A DNA stretch of 64,000 nucleotides from Pedobacter psychrotolerans (GCF_004340665.1 NZ_SLWO01000004.1:558001-622000); one strand, 5' to 3'; positions 1-9,104 are shown, counted from the stretch's first letter. Notes: generated from the sequence alone by a model not told the origin. Numbers and translations: made by a program.

Positions 1-1485
1 CGCAATGCCAACCGCCTGCTCAGGTTAATTAATGAGCTGATGGATTTTAGAAAAACTGCCACGGGTGCGTTGAAGTTAAATGTTACAGCCGGAAACCTCA
101 ACCTTTTCATTGATGAAATTGCTGAAGAGTTTAAGGAAATGGCCGCTGATAAAAACATAATATTTACAGTTGAGAAAGATACTTTACCCTCTGAAATATG
201 GTTTGACCGACAAATTATTGAAAAAATCATCCTTAACCTGGTAAACAATTCATTGAAGTATACGAAGGCTAATGGTACTTTAAAAATCCAGGTACTTCAT
301 TCTATGGATGGTGTTACGCCACTATTTGCAAACCAACTGAATATTGAAAGTGATTATAAGGGAACGGAATATGTTTATTTCAGGGTTATTGATAACGGAA
401 TTGGCATTTCGAAAGCTTCTATCCAGCACTTGTTCGAACGCTATTACAGGATAACGGAATCACATCTGGGTTCTGGAGTGGGCCTGGCCTTTGTTAAAAG
501 CTTAACATTACTCCACAAAGGCTTGATCAAAGTATCAAGTGAGAGAAATGAAGGAACGGAAATCATCATCGGGATTCCTGTGCGCAAAGGCGATTACCAA
601 AACGAAGAGTTGTTTACCCAAAGCGATACGGCTGGTGGAACGCGGCTGGAAAGCATTATGTACCAGGTAGAAGCTGATATTAAAGCGACTACTCCTTCTG
701 TGACGACCAGCCAAAAGGTAAAGCAAACGATTTTAATTGTGGATGATAATGATGAACTGCGTAATTTCTTAAAGGATACTTTAGCGGGGCAATACCAGAT
801 TCTGGAAGCAGCAGATGGCATTAAGGGCGTGGAGGTAGCCCGAAAAAACCTTCCCGACCTCATCATCAGCGATGTGATGATGCCTGGTATGAGCGGAACG
901 GAATTTTGTAGCATCATTAAAGAAAATATAGAAACCAGCCACATTCCATTTTTAATGCTTACGGCAAAAAACAGCATAGAGGCTGAAATTGAAGGTGCCG
1001 AATCTGGCGCAGACCTTTATTTTACCAAGCCAATAAATACGAACCTGCTACACATCACCATTCGTAATATTTTTGAACAACGACAAAAAGTAAAAGAGCA
1101 TTATTTAAAAAACAAAGAAATTCTGCCGAGAGAGCTGGTTAATTCAGAAAAGGATAAACTTTTTATGAATAAATTACTTTCCATTATCGATGCCCAAATG
1201 GTTAATCCAGAACTGGACATTGACTTTTTATGTAAAGAAATCGGCATGAGCAGAACGAAACTTTACCAGAAACTGAAATCAATTACGGGGCAATCAATCG
1301 GCGAGTTTGTTCGTTCAGCCAGACTTCGTAAAGCCATTGAAATCATGAAAAATGAGGATGTTTTAATGACTGAAGTGATGTATCGAATTGGGATTCAAAC
1401 ACAATCGTATTTTACAAAAGCCTTTAAAAAGGAATTTGGTGTTACACCTACAGCTTATATTCAAGGATTGGGTAAAAATACTTAA
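1..1485 (+). CDS. Hybrid sensor histidine kinase / response regulator with AraC-type HTH (5' partial)
   Basis: The open frame runs in from base 1, so the N-terminal sensor and the phosphorylated His lie outside the window. The visible 494 residues begin in the second helix of the dimerisation domain (RLINELMDFRK), followed by a HATPase_c domain (about 60-200, N box LNLVNNSLKYT, G box DNGIGISK and GSGVGLAF), a receiver domain (about 240-355, acidic pair VDDN, phospho-acceptor Asp in ISDVMMPG) and a C-terminal AraC/XylS helix-turn-helix (about 400-490). This is the cytoplasmic half of a one-protein two-component system of the HTCS type common in Bacteroidetes. HTCS proteins usually regulate an adjacent operon; here the next genes on the same strand, 168 bp on, encode a molybdenum hydroxylase, but the target could equally be a locus to the left. 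Whether the missing part has the usual Reg_prop propeller cannot be seen. An internal ATG at 40 is not the true start. Confidence 0.93.
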   Translation, partial: RNANRLLRLINELMDFRKTATGALKLNVTAGNLNLFIDEIAEEFKEMAADKNIIFTVEKDTLPSEIWFDRQIIEKIILNLVNNSLKYTKANGTLKIQVLHSMDGVTPLFANQLNIESDYKGTEYVYFRVIDNGIGISKASIQHLFERYYRITESHLGSGVGLAFVKSLTLLHKGLIKVSSERNEGTEIIIGIPVRKGDYQNEELFTQSDTAGGTRLESIMYQVEADIKATTPSVTTSQKVKQTILIVDDNDELRNFLKDTLAGQYQILEAADGIKGVEVARKNLPDLIISDVMMPGMSGTEFCSIIKENIETSHIPFLMLTAKNSIEAEIEGAESGADLYFTKPINTNLLHITIRNIFEQRQKVKEHYLKNKEILPRELVNSEKDKLFMNKLLSIIDAQMVNPELDIDFLCKEIGMSRTKLYQKLKSITGQSIGEFVRSARLRKAIEIMKNEDVLMTEVMYRIGIQTQSYFTKAFKKEFGVTPTAYIQGLGKNT

Positions 1486-1653
1486 TGCTTGGCTACTTAG
1501 CATAATTTTATAAAACATCCGTAATGGCCTGATTCTGTTTCAGGTGCAATCGTATCATTTTTGTTTGATCAAAACCACACGTTTTTGTTCTTGTTCTATA
1601 AGTACTGAATTCGCAGCCAGCAATTGAGTAACCTGTCATCTCAAAACAGCTAA

Positions 1654-2436
1654 ATGAAACAAAACAAATCACCTCTTAGCCCAGAAGAAGAAAAACTTTT
1701 CGGCGACCTCATGCCTGAAGAACTTAATGAAGTATTAAGCTCTGGCCTTCAGCGACGACATTTTTTAAAATTAATGGGCCTGGCATCTGCCGGTTTGCTA
1801 GTGAGTCATATGGTTGGTGCCGAGCAGCTTTTTGCCCGATCGGTTGAATTTGATGAAATACCAGATTTGATTCCTACGGCGATTGAAAATGGCATCAACG
1901 TCAGTTTTAAAGTCAACTCAGGTACTAAAAAAGTACTCATCGACTCTAGAATGACCTTGCTGGATACATTACGTGAACGAATCGGACTCACCGGTTCAAA
2001 AAAAGGCTGTGACCATGGCCAGTGTGGTGCCTGTACCGTGATTGTTGATGGAAACCGGGTACTCTCCTGCCTGACACTTGCGGCAAGCTGCGAGGGGAAA
2101 TCAATTATTACTATTGAGGGGCTTGCAAAAGACAACGAGCTGAACCCTATGCAACAGGCATTTTTAAAACACGATGGCTTTCAATGTGGTTTTTGTACAC
2201 CTGGGCAGATCTGTTCCGCAGTGGCGCTAATGAAAGAAGCGAAGGAAGGACAGGCCAGTTTTGTCACGCAAAATATCAGGGATCAAGCAGGTGCAGTAAT
2301 GCTTTCAGATGAAGAGATTGCAGAGCGGATGTCGGGCAATATTTGCCGTTGCGGAGCCTACCCCAATATTGTTGCTGCCATTAAAGAGGCACAAACCGGA
2401 AAAAATATCGAACAGAACTGGCTTTTTGCAGGCTAA
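1654..2436 (+). CDS. Tat-exported (2Fe-2S) subunit of a xanthine oxidase-family aldehyde oxidoreductase (PaoA-like)
   Basis: 260 residues. The small electron-transfer subunit of a three-subunit molybdenum hydroxylase. Two [2Fe-2S] sites are visible: a plant-ferredoxin-type cluster (GCDHGQCGACTV followed by the Cys of VLSC) and the helical-bundle cluster (CGFCTPGQIC and CRCGAYPN). A twin-arginine motif, RRHFLKLMG, stands at residues 29-37 before a hydrophobic stretch, so the mature complex is predicted to be periplasmic and folded before export; the extra N-terminal tail before the RR is longer than normal for a Tat signal. The gene heads a tight operon with the FAD subunit (17 bp gap) and the Mo subunit. 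The separate FeS, FAD and Mo subunits and the Tat signal match the PaoABC periplasmic aldehyde oxidoreductase of E. coli, which oxidises aromatic aldehydes; the substrate here is unknown. No XdhC- or PaoD-type maturation gene is in the window. Confidence 0.93.
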   Translation: MKQNKSPLSPEEEKLFGDLMPEELNEVLSSGLQRRHFLKLMGLASAGLLVSHMVGAEQLFARSVEFDEIPDLIPTAIENGINVSFKVNSGTKKVLIDSRMTLLDTLRERIGLTGSKKGCDHGQCGACTVIVDGNRVLSCLTLAASCEGKSIITIEGLAKDNELNPMQQAFLKHDGFQCGFCTPGQICSAVALMKEAKEGQASFVTQNIRDQAGAVMLSDEEIAERMSGNICRCGAYPNIVAAIKEAQTGKNIEQNWLFAG

Positions 2437-2453
2437 CATCAACCCATCAGATT

Positions 2454-3437
2454 ATGATACCATTTAAGTTTTCAATAGCCAAAAATCAATCAGAAGCGCT
2501 GGGTTTGATTCATCAGCATCAGCATGCGGCATTTTTGGCGGGCGGCACCAACATCCTTGATCTTATGAAGGAACACGTGGCCCAACCCACTGAGATCATT
2601 GATCTTGGTCGGTTACCTTTAAGCACTATAAAATCTACTAATACGGGCATAAGCCTGGGTGCACTCGCTAAAAATACAGAAACGGCCAATCATCCGCTGA
2701 TCAGAAAAGATTATCCAGTGTTAAGCAAAGCAATTCTGGCTGGTGCATCTGCACAAATCAGAAATATGGCCAGCAATGGCGGTAATTTAATGCAACGCAC
2801 CCGATGTAGTTATTTTTATGACATCAACATGCCTTGTAACAAACGGGTTCCGGGAAGTGGTTGTGCTGCCATGAAAGGCTTCAACAGAATGCATGCCATT
2901 TTTGGATGGTCTGATCAATGTGTGGCAGTTTACCCTTCTGATATGGCTATTGCGCTTTCTGCTTTAAACGCTAATGTTAAAGTGATGCAGCAAAATGGCA
3001 GTGAAAGAAGTATTCCTTTTACTGATTTCCACGTCCTTCCGAAAGACCATCCTGAAAAAGACAATAGCTTAAACCATGGTGAACTGATTACCTCCATAGA
3101 GCTTCCCAAAAATAATTTTGCCAGTCATTCTTCCTACATAAAAGTAAGAGACAGGAATTCATATGCTTTTGCATTGGTTTCAGTGGCTGCTGGTTTTGAG
3201 CTTGAGGGCAACACCATTAAAACTGCACATATTGCAATGGGTGGTGTGGCACATAAACCCTGGCGGGCGTTAAAGGCAGAAGCATTTTTAAAGGATAAAG
3301 CTGCGACGTTTGCGAATTTCATCAAAGCTGCAGATCTGGAAATGAGTTCGGCAAAACCGCTTTCTCACAATAAATTTAAAATAGAAATGGGTAAACAGAC
3401 TTTAATCCATGCATTTGAAGTGGCTTTAAAAGGTTAA
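2454..3437 (+). CDS. FAD-binding subunit M of xanthine oxidase-family aldehyde oxidoreductase (PaoB-like)
   Basis: 327 residues, normal for the family. It carries the FAD_binding_5 fold with the flavin loop FLAGGTNILDLMKEHV and the second loop ASNGGNLMQRTRCSYFYD, then the CO_deh_flav_C domain in the last 100 residues. A Cys-rich insert (RCSYFYD, PCNKRVPGSGCAA, and the Cys of SDQCVAVYPSD) matches the extra [4Fe-4S] cluster site known from E. coli PaoB and absent from ordinary xanthine dehydrogenases; this is the best evidence that the complex is PaoABC-like. No signal peptide is visible, as expected if the subunit is carried across the membrane with the Tat-tagged FeS subunit. It lies 17 bp after the FeS gene and 15 bp before the Mo gene. 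Confidence 0.93.
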   Translation: MIPFKFSIAKNQSEALGLIHQHQHAAFLAGGTNILDLMKEHVAQPTEIIDLGRLPLSTIKSTNTGISLGALAKNTETANHPLIRKDYPVLSKAILAGASAQIRNMASNGGNLMQRTRCSYFYDINMPCNKRVPGSGCAAMKGFNRMHAIFGWSDQCVAVYPSDMAIALSALNANVKVMQQNGSERSIPFTDFHVLPKDHPEKDNSLNHGELITSIELPKNNFASHSSYIKVRDRNSYAFALVSVAAGFELEGNTIKTAHIAMGGVAHKPWRALKAEAFLKDKAATFANFIKAADLEMSSAKPLSHNKFKIEMGKQTLIHAFEVALKG

Positions 3438-3452
3438 GAGATCTGGAACATT

Positions 3453-5588
3453 ATGGAAAATACGAATAAAATAATCGGCAAGGGCATAGATCGGATCGAT
3501 GGCATCATGAAGATTACGGGTAAAGCCAGTTACGCAACAGATTATCCTGCAAAAAACATGGCTTATGCAGTGCTTTTTAAAAGCACCATCGCCTCCGGAA
3601 AAATTGTTCAGATCAATACCACTGATGCTGAAAAATCTCCTGGAGTAATTCAGATAATTACACATGAAAATGCACCAAAATTAAATATTAAAGGTGGGTT
3701 AAGGGGTGGAGCATTGTTACAAGGGCCTGAAATTATCTTCCATGGCCAGCATATTGGTATGGTGGTTGCCGAAACTTTTGAACAGGCCACTGCCGCAGCA
3801 CATCTTGTTCAGGTTAAATATCAGCAGGATAAAACAGAGAAAATTGATTTTGATGAACTGGCAAAAAACCCTGAGATGCCTAAGGGGAAAGAATTAGCCG
3901 ACCTGGTGAGGGGTGCAGGAAAATCAGCCCTGGCACAAGCTGAAGTTAAAATTGAAGAAGAATACGAAACACCTATTGAACACCACCATCCAATGGAACC
4001 GCATGCTACAGTGGCCGTATGGGAAGGAGAAAATGTGATTCTTTATAATGGTTCGCAGATTATAAATGGCGCACAAACGGCCGCCGCAGCCACGTTAAAC
4101 TTAAAGCCCGAACAAGTAAGGATTGTTTCACCCTATATTGGAGGCGGTTTTGGTTCAAAGGGCGGACAGTGGGCTAATTTAGTACTTACGGCTGTAGCTG
4201 CACAAATGGTTAAGCGCCCGGTAAAACTGGCACTTACTCGGCAGCAAATGTTCAATTCTGTAGGTTTAAGGCAAAGAAATATACAAAAGATAAGTTTGGG
4301 TGCAACTAAGGAGGGCGTACTAACCACTTTAGCACATGAAACCATTTCACATACGGCTGTTGATTTTGAGTACATTGAACCCTGTGGCGATTGTTCCAAA
4401 ATCATGTATGAGGTTCCGAATTCTTTGATATCTTACCGGGTAGTGCCTATGAACCTGATTCTGCCCACTTACACCCGTGGTCCCGGCAAATCGACCGGTA
4501 GTTTTGCACTTGAATGTGCAATGGACGAACTGGCGCATCAATTGAAAATGGATCCTATTGCCCTGCGGATTAAAAATGAACCTAAAAAAGATCCGTCAAA
4601 TGGCAAACCATGGAGCTCCCGAACCACAGTAAAATGTTTGGAAGAAGGCGCCAAGGCTTTTGGCTGGGAAAAACGCAAAGCCATCCCGGGAACTCATTTC
4701 TCTGGAGAAAATTTAATTGGCTACGGTGTAGCTTGCGGTACTTATCCGGCCCGTCAGCGAGACAGTTCAGCAAATATTAAACTTACCTTAAAGAATGGTC
4801 AGGTTTATGCCACAGTGGAGATTGCAGCATCTGATCTCGGAACGGGTACGAATACTATTCTTGCGCAAACTGCTGCCGATGGATTAGGAATTCCCCTATC
4901 TCGAATTACCATGAAAATTGGCGATTCAGACCTCCCTCCTGCTGCCGGATCAGTCGGTTCAGTGGGTGCCTCCAGTTTTGCCAATGCAGTAAATGATGCC
5001 TGCGGCAAAATTACGGATGAACTCCTCGCCAAATCCGGGAAACAATTTTTCGTCAGGCCAACCGCCAATGATTTAATGATCTCAGAAAAAATAGCTGCAT
5101 TTGAAACCCAATCTAGTTCGAAAGCCCCTGCAGAAGCCGAACAATATTCGGCACACAGCTTTAATGCAAATTTTGCTGAAGTAAGCATCAACAAATTAAC
5201 CGGGATGGTAAAAGTAACCCGTTTTCTTGCTGTAACCGGGGCCGGAAAAATTCTCAATCCGAAAACAGCCAGGTCACAAATTATAGGTGGAAATATCTGG
5301 GGAATTGGAATGGCACTAACGGAAGAATCGGTTGTCGACCCACGGTATGGAAATTTTGCCACCAGATCTTTTGCAGATTACCATGTGCCGGCTAACCTGG
5401 ATGTTGGTCAATTAGATGCCATGTTTATCAATGAAGTCGATTTGATTCCTAATAAAATGGGCGTAAAAGGAATTGGTGAAGTTGGTATTGTAGGCGTTGC
5501 GGCGGCAATAGCCAATGCCGTTTTCAATGCAACGGGCAAAAGAATCAGGTCTTTACCAATTACCCCAGATAAATTGCTTCCTTCCTAA
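3453..5588 (+). CDS. Molybdopterin-binding catalytic subunit of xanthine oxidase-family aldehyde oxidoreductase (PaoC-like)
   Basis: 711 residues. The large subunit that binds the molybdopterin cofactor and hydroxylates the substrate. It begins with the aldehyde oxidase/xanthine dehydrogenase a/b hammerhead (DRIDGIMKITGKASYATDY) and continues with the Mo-binding domains: GGGFGSKGGQW near residue 230, a loop TYTRGPGKSTGSFALE near 345, and the C-terminal GIGEVGIVGVAAAIANAV, whose Glu is the conserved catalytic base of the family. The length (about 700-750 is usual) and order of motifs are intact. It is the last gene of the operon; a dispersed palindromic repeat follows at 5706. Activity needs molybdenum cofactor synthesis and insertion genes that are not in this window. 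Confidence 0.94.
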   Translation: MENTNKIIGKGIDRIDGIMKITGKASYATDYPAKNMAYAVLFKSTIASGKIVQINTTDAEKSPGVIQIITHENAPKLNIKGGLRGGALLQGPEIIFHGQHIGMVVAETFEQATAAAHLVQVKYQQDKTEKIDFDELAKNPEMPKGKELADLVRGAGKSALAQAEVKIEEEYETPIEHHHPMEPHATVAVWEGENVILYNGSQIINGAQTAAAATLNLKPEQVRIVSPYIGGGFGSKGGQWANLVLTAVAAQMVKRPVKLALTRQQMFNSVGLRQRNIQKISLGATKEGVLTTLAHETISHTAVDFEYIEPCGDCSKIMYEVPNSLISYRVVPMNLILPTYTRGPGKSTGSFALECAMDELAHQLKMDPIALRIKNEPKKDPSNGKPWSSRTTVKCLEEGAKAFGWEKRKAIPGTHFSGENLIGYGVACGTYPARQRDSSANIKLTLKNGQVYATVEIAASDLGTGTNTILAQTAADGLGIPLSRITMKIGDSDLPPAAGSVGSVGASSFANAVNDACGKITDELLAKSGKQFFVRPTANDLMISEKIAAFETQSSSKAPAEAEQYSAHSFNANFAEVSINKLTGMVKVTRFLAVTGAGKILNPKTARSQIIGGNIWGIGMALTEESVVDPRYGNFATRSFADYHVPANLDVGQLDAMFINEVDLIPNKMGVKGIGEVGIVGVAAAIANAVFNATGKRIRSLPITPDKLLPS

Positions 5589-5705
5589 AAAGACGAAAGG
5601 TTTTTACTGGTTTTGGTTTTCGGTTTTTGAAATACCGATTAAAAGAGGAAAGTAAAACAGGAAGACAAATATAGAATCTTACTCAAACAGCCTTCCCTTA
5701 AATCA

Positions 5706-5770
5706 TCGTCATTGCGAGGCACGAAGCAATCTTACTACAAAATAGATTGCTTCGTGCCTCGCAATGACGA
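5706..5770. repeat. Palindromic dispersed repeat (27-bp perfect arms)
   Basis: Bases 5706-5732 and 5744-5770 are perfect reverse complements around an 11-base loop; the core is GTCATTGCGAGGCACGAAGC. It lies between the convergent Mo-hydroxylase operon and the lipoprotein gene at 5819. A more degenerate relative stands at 63855-63950. The structure fits a REP- or BIME-like intergenic element and could also end transcription from both sides, though it has no T-run. Confidence 0.8.
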
Positions 5771-5818
5771 ATATACAATTTGGGGTCTCACTATCGATGA
5801 CTATCAAATGCTTGACAC

Positions 5819-6373
5819 CTATTCTCCCCAGCTCACCTGAATGTTGTGTTTTTCGGCATAAGCCTTACCTTTATCCATCAAGGCATCGTGCTTTTGCACA
5901 AAGGTAGGTCCGTATTTCGTATCGATATTTTTAATGATTTCATCTTTGGCACTTTGATCACCTTTTGTATCGCAAAGTTTTGCGTAAGCAAGATATTCGT
6001 TTTTATAAACTGGAATTACATACTCATATAAATCAATAGATAGTTTTTGAATTTCTTTCTGTTCATCTCCTGAGGCAGATATCTTTTTGATTTTTTCCAG
6101 CGCTTGATCCATAAATAAGGTATGCATCTTCACATATTTTACTGCTTCATCACCCTTTTTCTTACTGGAAGGAATATCTGGAAATTCCGTTGTTTCATCC
6201 TGAATATGGCGGGCTAAATCTGGACTGGCGAAGTCTTTAATGGTATTGGTATTCAGAATGGTGATATCGAAGAATTTTGAAGGTGATTCTGAGCAGGAAG
6301 ATAAAAGCAGGAGCCCCAAGGCTAAAAAAGATAATAATTGTTTCGGGTAAAATACGTGTAGGTTCTTCATCAT
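5819..6373 (-). CDS. Lipoprotein of unknown function
   Basis: I do not recognise the family. The start is placed at the first Met of MMKNLHVFYP because it gives a standard lipoprotein signal (hydrophobic LLSFLALGLLLL, lipobox LSSC); the open frame extends 22 codons further up with no signal-like sequence. The mature part, about 160 residues, is predicted mostly helical and rich in Lys, Asp and Glu, with no Cys apart from the lipidated one and one in KLCDTKGD. A periplasmic or outer-membrane location is inferred. It is a single gene, convergent with the molybdenum hydroxylase operon, and separated from the export module behind it by about 375 bp. Confidence 0.75.
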   Translation of the reverse strand: MMKNLHVFYPKQLLSFLALGLLLLSSCSESPSKFFDITILNTNTIKDFASPDLARHIQDETTEFPDIPSSKKKGDEAVKYVKMHTLFMDQALEKIKKISASGDEQKEIQKLSIDLYEYVIPVYKNEYLAYAKLCDTKGDQSAKDEIIKNIDTKYGPTFVQKHDALMDKGKAYAEKHNIQVSWGE

Positions 6374-6602
6374 TTTTAAATATTTAAGTGCTATAAATCT
6401 GAGTTGGAGCATCAGCAAAGATGATGCCGTATTGGTCATCAGAACGATGTTAAGATTACCAAGAGGCAGGTTTTTCTTGTGGCAACAGGTCTAAAGATGC
6501 AGTATCAATCTCATTTTCAGCAACTAATATTGCTTCTATTTTCCGGGGATTAATGAGAGATAAATTACTTTCCCCGAGTTCAAACTTTTGCACCTCACAC
6601 CC

Positions 6603-6623
6603 CCGGAGAAATCTCTTCTCCGG
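6603..6623. other. GC-rich hairpin in the 6374-6748 intergenic region
   Basis: CCGGAGAA (6603-6610) pairs with TTCTCCGG (6616-6623) around a 5-base loop. It lies about 125 bases beyond the stop of the HlyD-type gene (6749) on the minus strand. There is no T-run on the exit side for that gene, so a terminator role is uncertain. Apart from this hairpin I see no gene or clear signal between 6374 and 6748; any promoter for the lipoprotein gene must be here. Confidence 0.4.
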
Positions 6624-6748
6624 TGAGAAAAAAACCTTTTACATTAAGCTTTAGCTTTAACATTTCCAGGCGATATCGGCAAGCAAATCTTATTAATGGT
6701 TCTTTGTTTAACCCACATAAGTTAAGTAACATGAAGTAAAACCACCCA

Positions 6749-8107
6749 TTATTTGTTATTGATATTTTCTGCTGTAGGTGCTTTATCCAAACTTGGGGGG
6801 AAACCGTTTAGCTGACGCCAAATTTCATACCAAACCGGAACTGTTCTGAGGATTACCCTTCCATATACTCCAGAACCCTGACGAAGCTGAATTGGCCAGG
6901 GTTCGTCATTTTTCGGCGTTTGATTAGGCTGCCTCACCAACACCCGATACTTACCATCTGTGCTTACCCTATCAATTACAGAAACTTTACCTCCAAAAGT
7001 TCCGATGGCAACCGATGGCCAACCAGAGAATTGTACCGAAGGCCAACCCTCAAACTGCAGGCGCACATTGCTGCTATCCAGAATGAGCGGGACATCCATC
7101 GCATCTACATAAATTTCTGCGGCCACCAATGGCGAGAGCGGCTGAAGTGTAGCGACCGATTCTCCTTCCTTAATATTTTCACCGATTCCGGCTTTAAGGG
7201 TTTTCACGATGTAACCATCCTGAGGTGCCCTGACCACATACAATCCACGCCTGATGTTTACATTAGACATTTCGTTTCTCAGCTTCGCTATCTCTTCCTT
7301 TACTGAAGCTTTACCAGAGAGTGCCGAACTTTTATCTGATTGTGCTGATGCCAGCGACTGGCTGTATTTTGCACGGATGTTATCCAACTCGATGTAGGCA
7401 TTGGCCAAACTCTGCTTCGAACTGTTGAGCTTATTTTCCTGACTTATTTCTTTAGCTTTGTCTTCCTGGAGTTTCAGTCGACGTGTTTCAATATCTGTTA
7501 GTGAAAAGAGTCCGTTTTTATATCCAACCTCATAGCGCTCTAATCTGGCCTTACTGGTTTGATAATAGTTTTTCACCGCAACCAGTTCTGCGCTGTCTAT
7601 TCTAACAGTATTACGTGCCTGCACCACATTGTTTTCCGCAGCAGATAACTGAATCCTCAAACCACTGCTTAAAGCGCTAATCTGTGCATTTGTTGCTGAA
7701 ATTTTTTGTTCAGCGGCCATTTCACTTCCTTTTTTTGCAGCCAGTTGTTCATTCAACCTATCGGGAAGATCCGGATTAAAATAGGATTGGTTGGTCTCTG
7801 AAAGAATTAAAATGGTATCTCCTCTTTTTACTTCCTGCCCTTCGCGAACGGCCCAATGCTCAATCCTGCCACCAATTTGATTTTGGATGGTTTGTGGTCT
7901 ATCCTCAGGTCTAAGGGCGGTAACGATTCCACGTCCGGATATGGTTTGTCTCCATGGCAAAAGCAAGATAATAATGAAGAGGATCAATACACCGATCATC
8001 ACCCTGCCTAGTAACCTTGGGCCATTGGAGGAAATGAGTTTTGCTTTGGATAATACGGCATACTCTTCTATTTTATTTTCCACTATTTTTTTCGATGCAT
8101 TAACCAT
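6749..8107 (-). CDS. HlyD-family membrane fusion/adaptor protein (copy 1)
   Basis: 452 residues. A short cytoplasmic N-terminus is followed by one transmembrane helix (about 34-52, MIGVLILFIIILLLPW), a biotinyl/lipoyl-like half motif (GRIEHWAVREGQEVKRGD, 83-100), a long alpha-hairpin coiled coil (about 125-290), the returning lipoyl half (YVVRAPQDGYIVKTLKAG) and a C-terminal beta-barrel domain. These are the features of periplasmic adaptors that link an inner-membrane exporter to a TolC channel in type 1 secretion or efflux. Its start overlaps the end of the preceding exporter gene by 8 bp, so the two are surely co-translated. A close paralogue lies at 33021-34385 with the same partner and the same overlap. 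No TolC gene accompanies this copy; it may share the channel at 34400. Confidence 0.92.
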   Translation of the reverse strand: MVNASKKIVENKIEEYAVLSKAKLISSNGPRLLGRVMIGVLILFIIILLLPWRQTISGRGIVTALRPEDRPQTIQNQIGGRIEHWAVREGQEVKRGDTILILSETNQSYFNPDLPDRLNEQLAAKKGSEMAAEQKISATNAQISALSSGLRIQLSAAENNVVQARNTVRIDSAELVAVKNYYQTSKARLERYEVGYKNGLFSLTDIETRRLKLQEDKAKEISQENKLNSSKQSLANAYIELDNIRAKYSQSLASAQSDKSSALSGKASVKEEIAKLRNEMSNVNIRRGLYVVRAPQDGYIVKTLKAGIGENIKEGESVATLQPLSPLVAAEIYVDAMDVPLILDSSNVRLQFEGWPSVQFSGWPSVAIGTFGGKVSVIDRVSTDGKYRVLVRQPNQTPKNDEPWPIQLRQGSGVYGRVILRTVPVWYEIWRQLNGFPPSLDKAPTAENINNK

Positions 8108-9104
8108 TTCCGTGTACTCCTTCCTCTATTTCCAGATCAGTAACCACAGCAAGTTTTTCACTTCCGGTAACCATATCGAATACGGTGTTCAGGCTGGTCA
8201 TGAGTTTTTCTACCGCATAAGAAATCTGCACAATGATTACCTCGGCAGCCACAAACTGACCGAAAGTCATTTGCCGTTGCACCACAAAATAAGATCCCAT
8301 CAGCAACAAACCTCCCATTAAAACGGTCCGCAAAACTACTGCACTGGCAAACAACCTTTTCAAAATACTGAAGTGATCATTTCTTGCACTAATATATTTG
8401 GAGGTAATCTCATCTGTGATGGTCATCACCTGATCCATTTTATCTGATCGACCTCGGTAAGCGTCTAAATCAGAAGCTACATTTTCCAGGTAGGCCACTA
8501 CTTCATATTTGTACTCCGATTCTTCAATACTGGTGTTAACGCCCCTGCGGTAATATACAAAGATGATAATACCGATGCATAGGATGGTAAATAACCCAAA
8601 TCCGATAAATACCAGGTGATAAAATGAAAGCAGTATGGCGCTGAAAAAAATTAATACTGCAGCGGCAACAATATCGATTAGTAACTTGGTAAGGCCTTTT
8701 TGTATGGTTAACACATCGAAGAAACGGTTTACAAGTTCCTGGGGGTTTTCACCTTCAAGTTCCTTTTTCTTGATTCGGGGTAACCGATAAGCAAAATCAA
8801 GTGCGGCCTTTATAAAAATCTTTTGCTCTAGAAATTCCACCAGGCTGAGCTGCCCCAGTAATAAGATGCCACCAACAATAATTCCAATTAAAATCGCAGC
8901 GATTAAAATATAGGTAGAACCGTACATAGAGCCATTAGACAATAAATTGAAAACTGCTGCTGTTCCGAGTGGAAGCGAAAGTCCGATCATCCCGATAAGC
9001 CCGGCATAGATAAAAATATAGTTAATGGTGGAGCGCTCTGCATGCAAAATTTCGACGAGCCGCTGCCAGGGTGTAGGGCTATTAGAGAGGTGGTGCTTTT
9101 TCAT
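8100..9104 (-). CDS. ABC exporter membrane domain lacking an ATP-binding domain (copy 1)
   Basis: 334 residues from the ATG at 9104 (MKKHHLSNSP), chosen because the paralogue at 32024 starts at the equivalent point; the frame extends 7 codons more. The sequence is a type I ABC exporter transmembrane domain: membrane segments near residues 33-53, 63-90, 160-205 and 260-300, a coupling-helix-like region (KYEVVAYLENVASDLDAYRG) and the exit helix GQFVAAEVIIVQISYAVEKL. It ends at the point where the nucleotide-binding domain would begin (GSEKLAVVTDLEIEEG): no Walker A, signature or Walker B motif follows here or in any other frame. The next gene overlaps by 8 bp and encodes the HlyD-type adaptor. 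The same architecture in the second copy shows this is a stable form and not a recent truncation. The energy source is unknown; an ATPase in trans is one option. Confidence 0.88.
   Translation of the reverse strand: MKKHHLSNSPTPWQRLVEILHAERSTINYIFIYAGLIGMIGLSLPLGTAAVFNLLSNGSMYGSTYILIAAILIGIIVGGILLLGQLSLVEFLEQKIFIKAALDFAYRLPRIKKKELEGENPQELVNRFFDVLTIQKGLTKLLIDIVAAAVLIFFSAILLSFYHLVFIGFGLFTILCIGIIIFVYYRRGVNTSIEESEYKYEVVAYLENVASDLDAYRGRSDKMDQVMTITDEITSKYISARNDHFSILKRLFASAVVLRTVLMGGLLLMGSYFVVQRQMTFGQFVAAEVIIVQISYAVEKLMTSLNTVFDMVTGSEKLAVVTDLEIEEGVHGNG

Noticed and set aside
4805..5362. 185-codon frame opposite the Mo-subunit gene
   Set aside because: Mirror frame of an intact catalytic gene with conserved motifs; no independent start context or family pattern.
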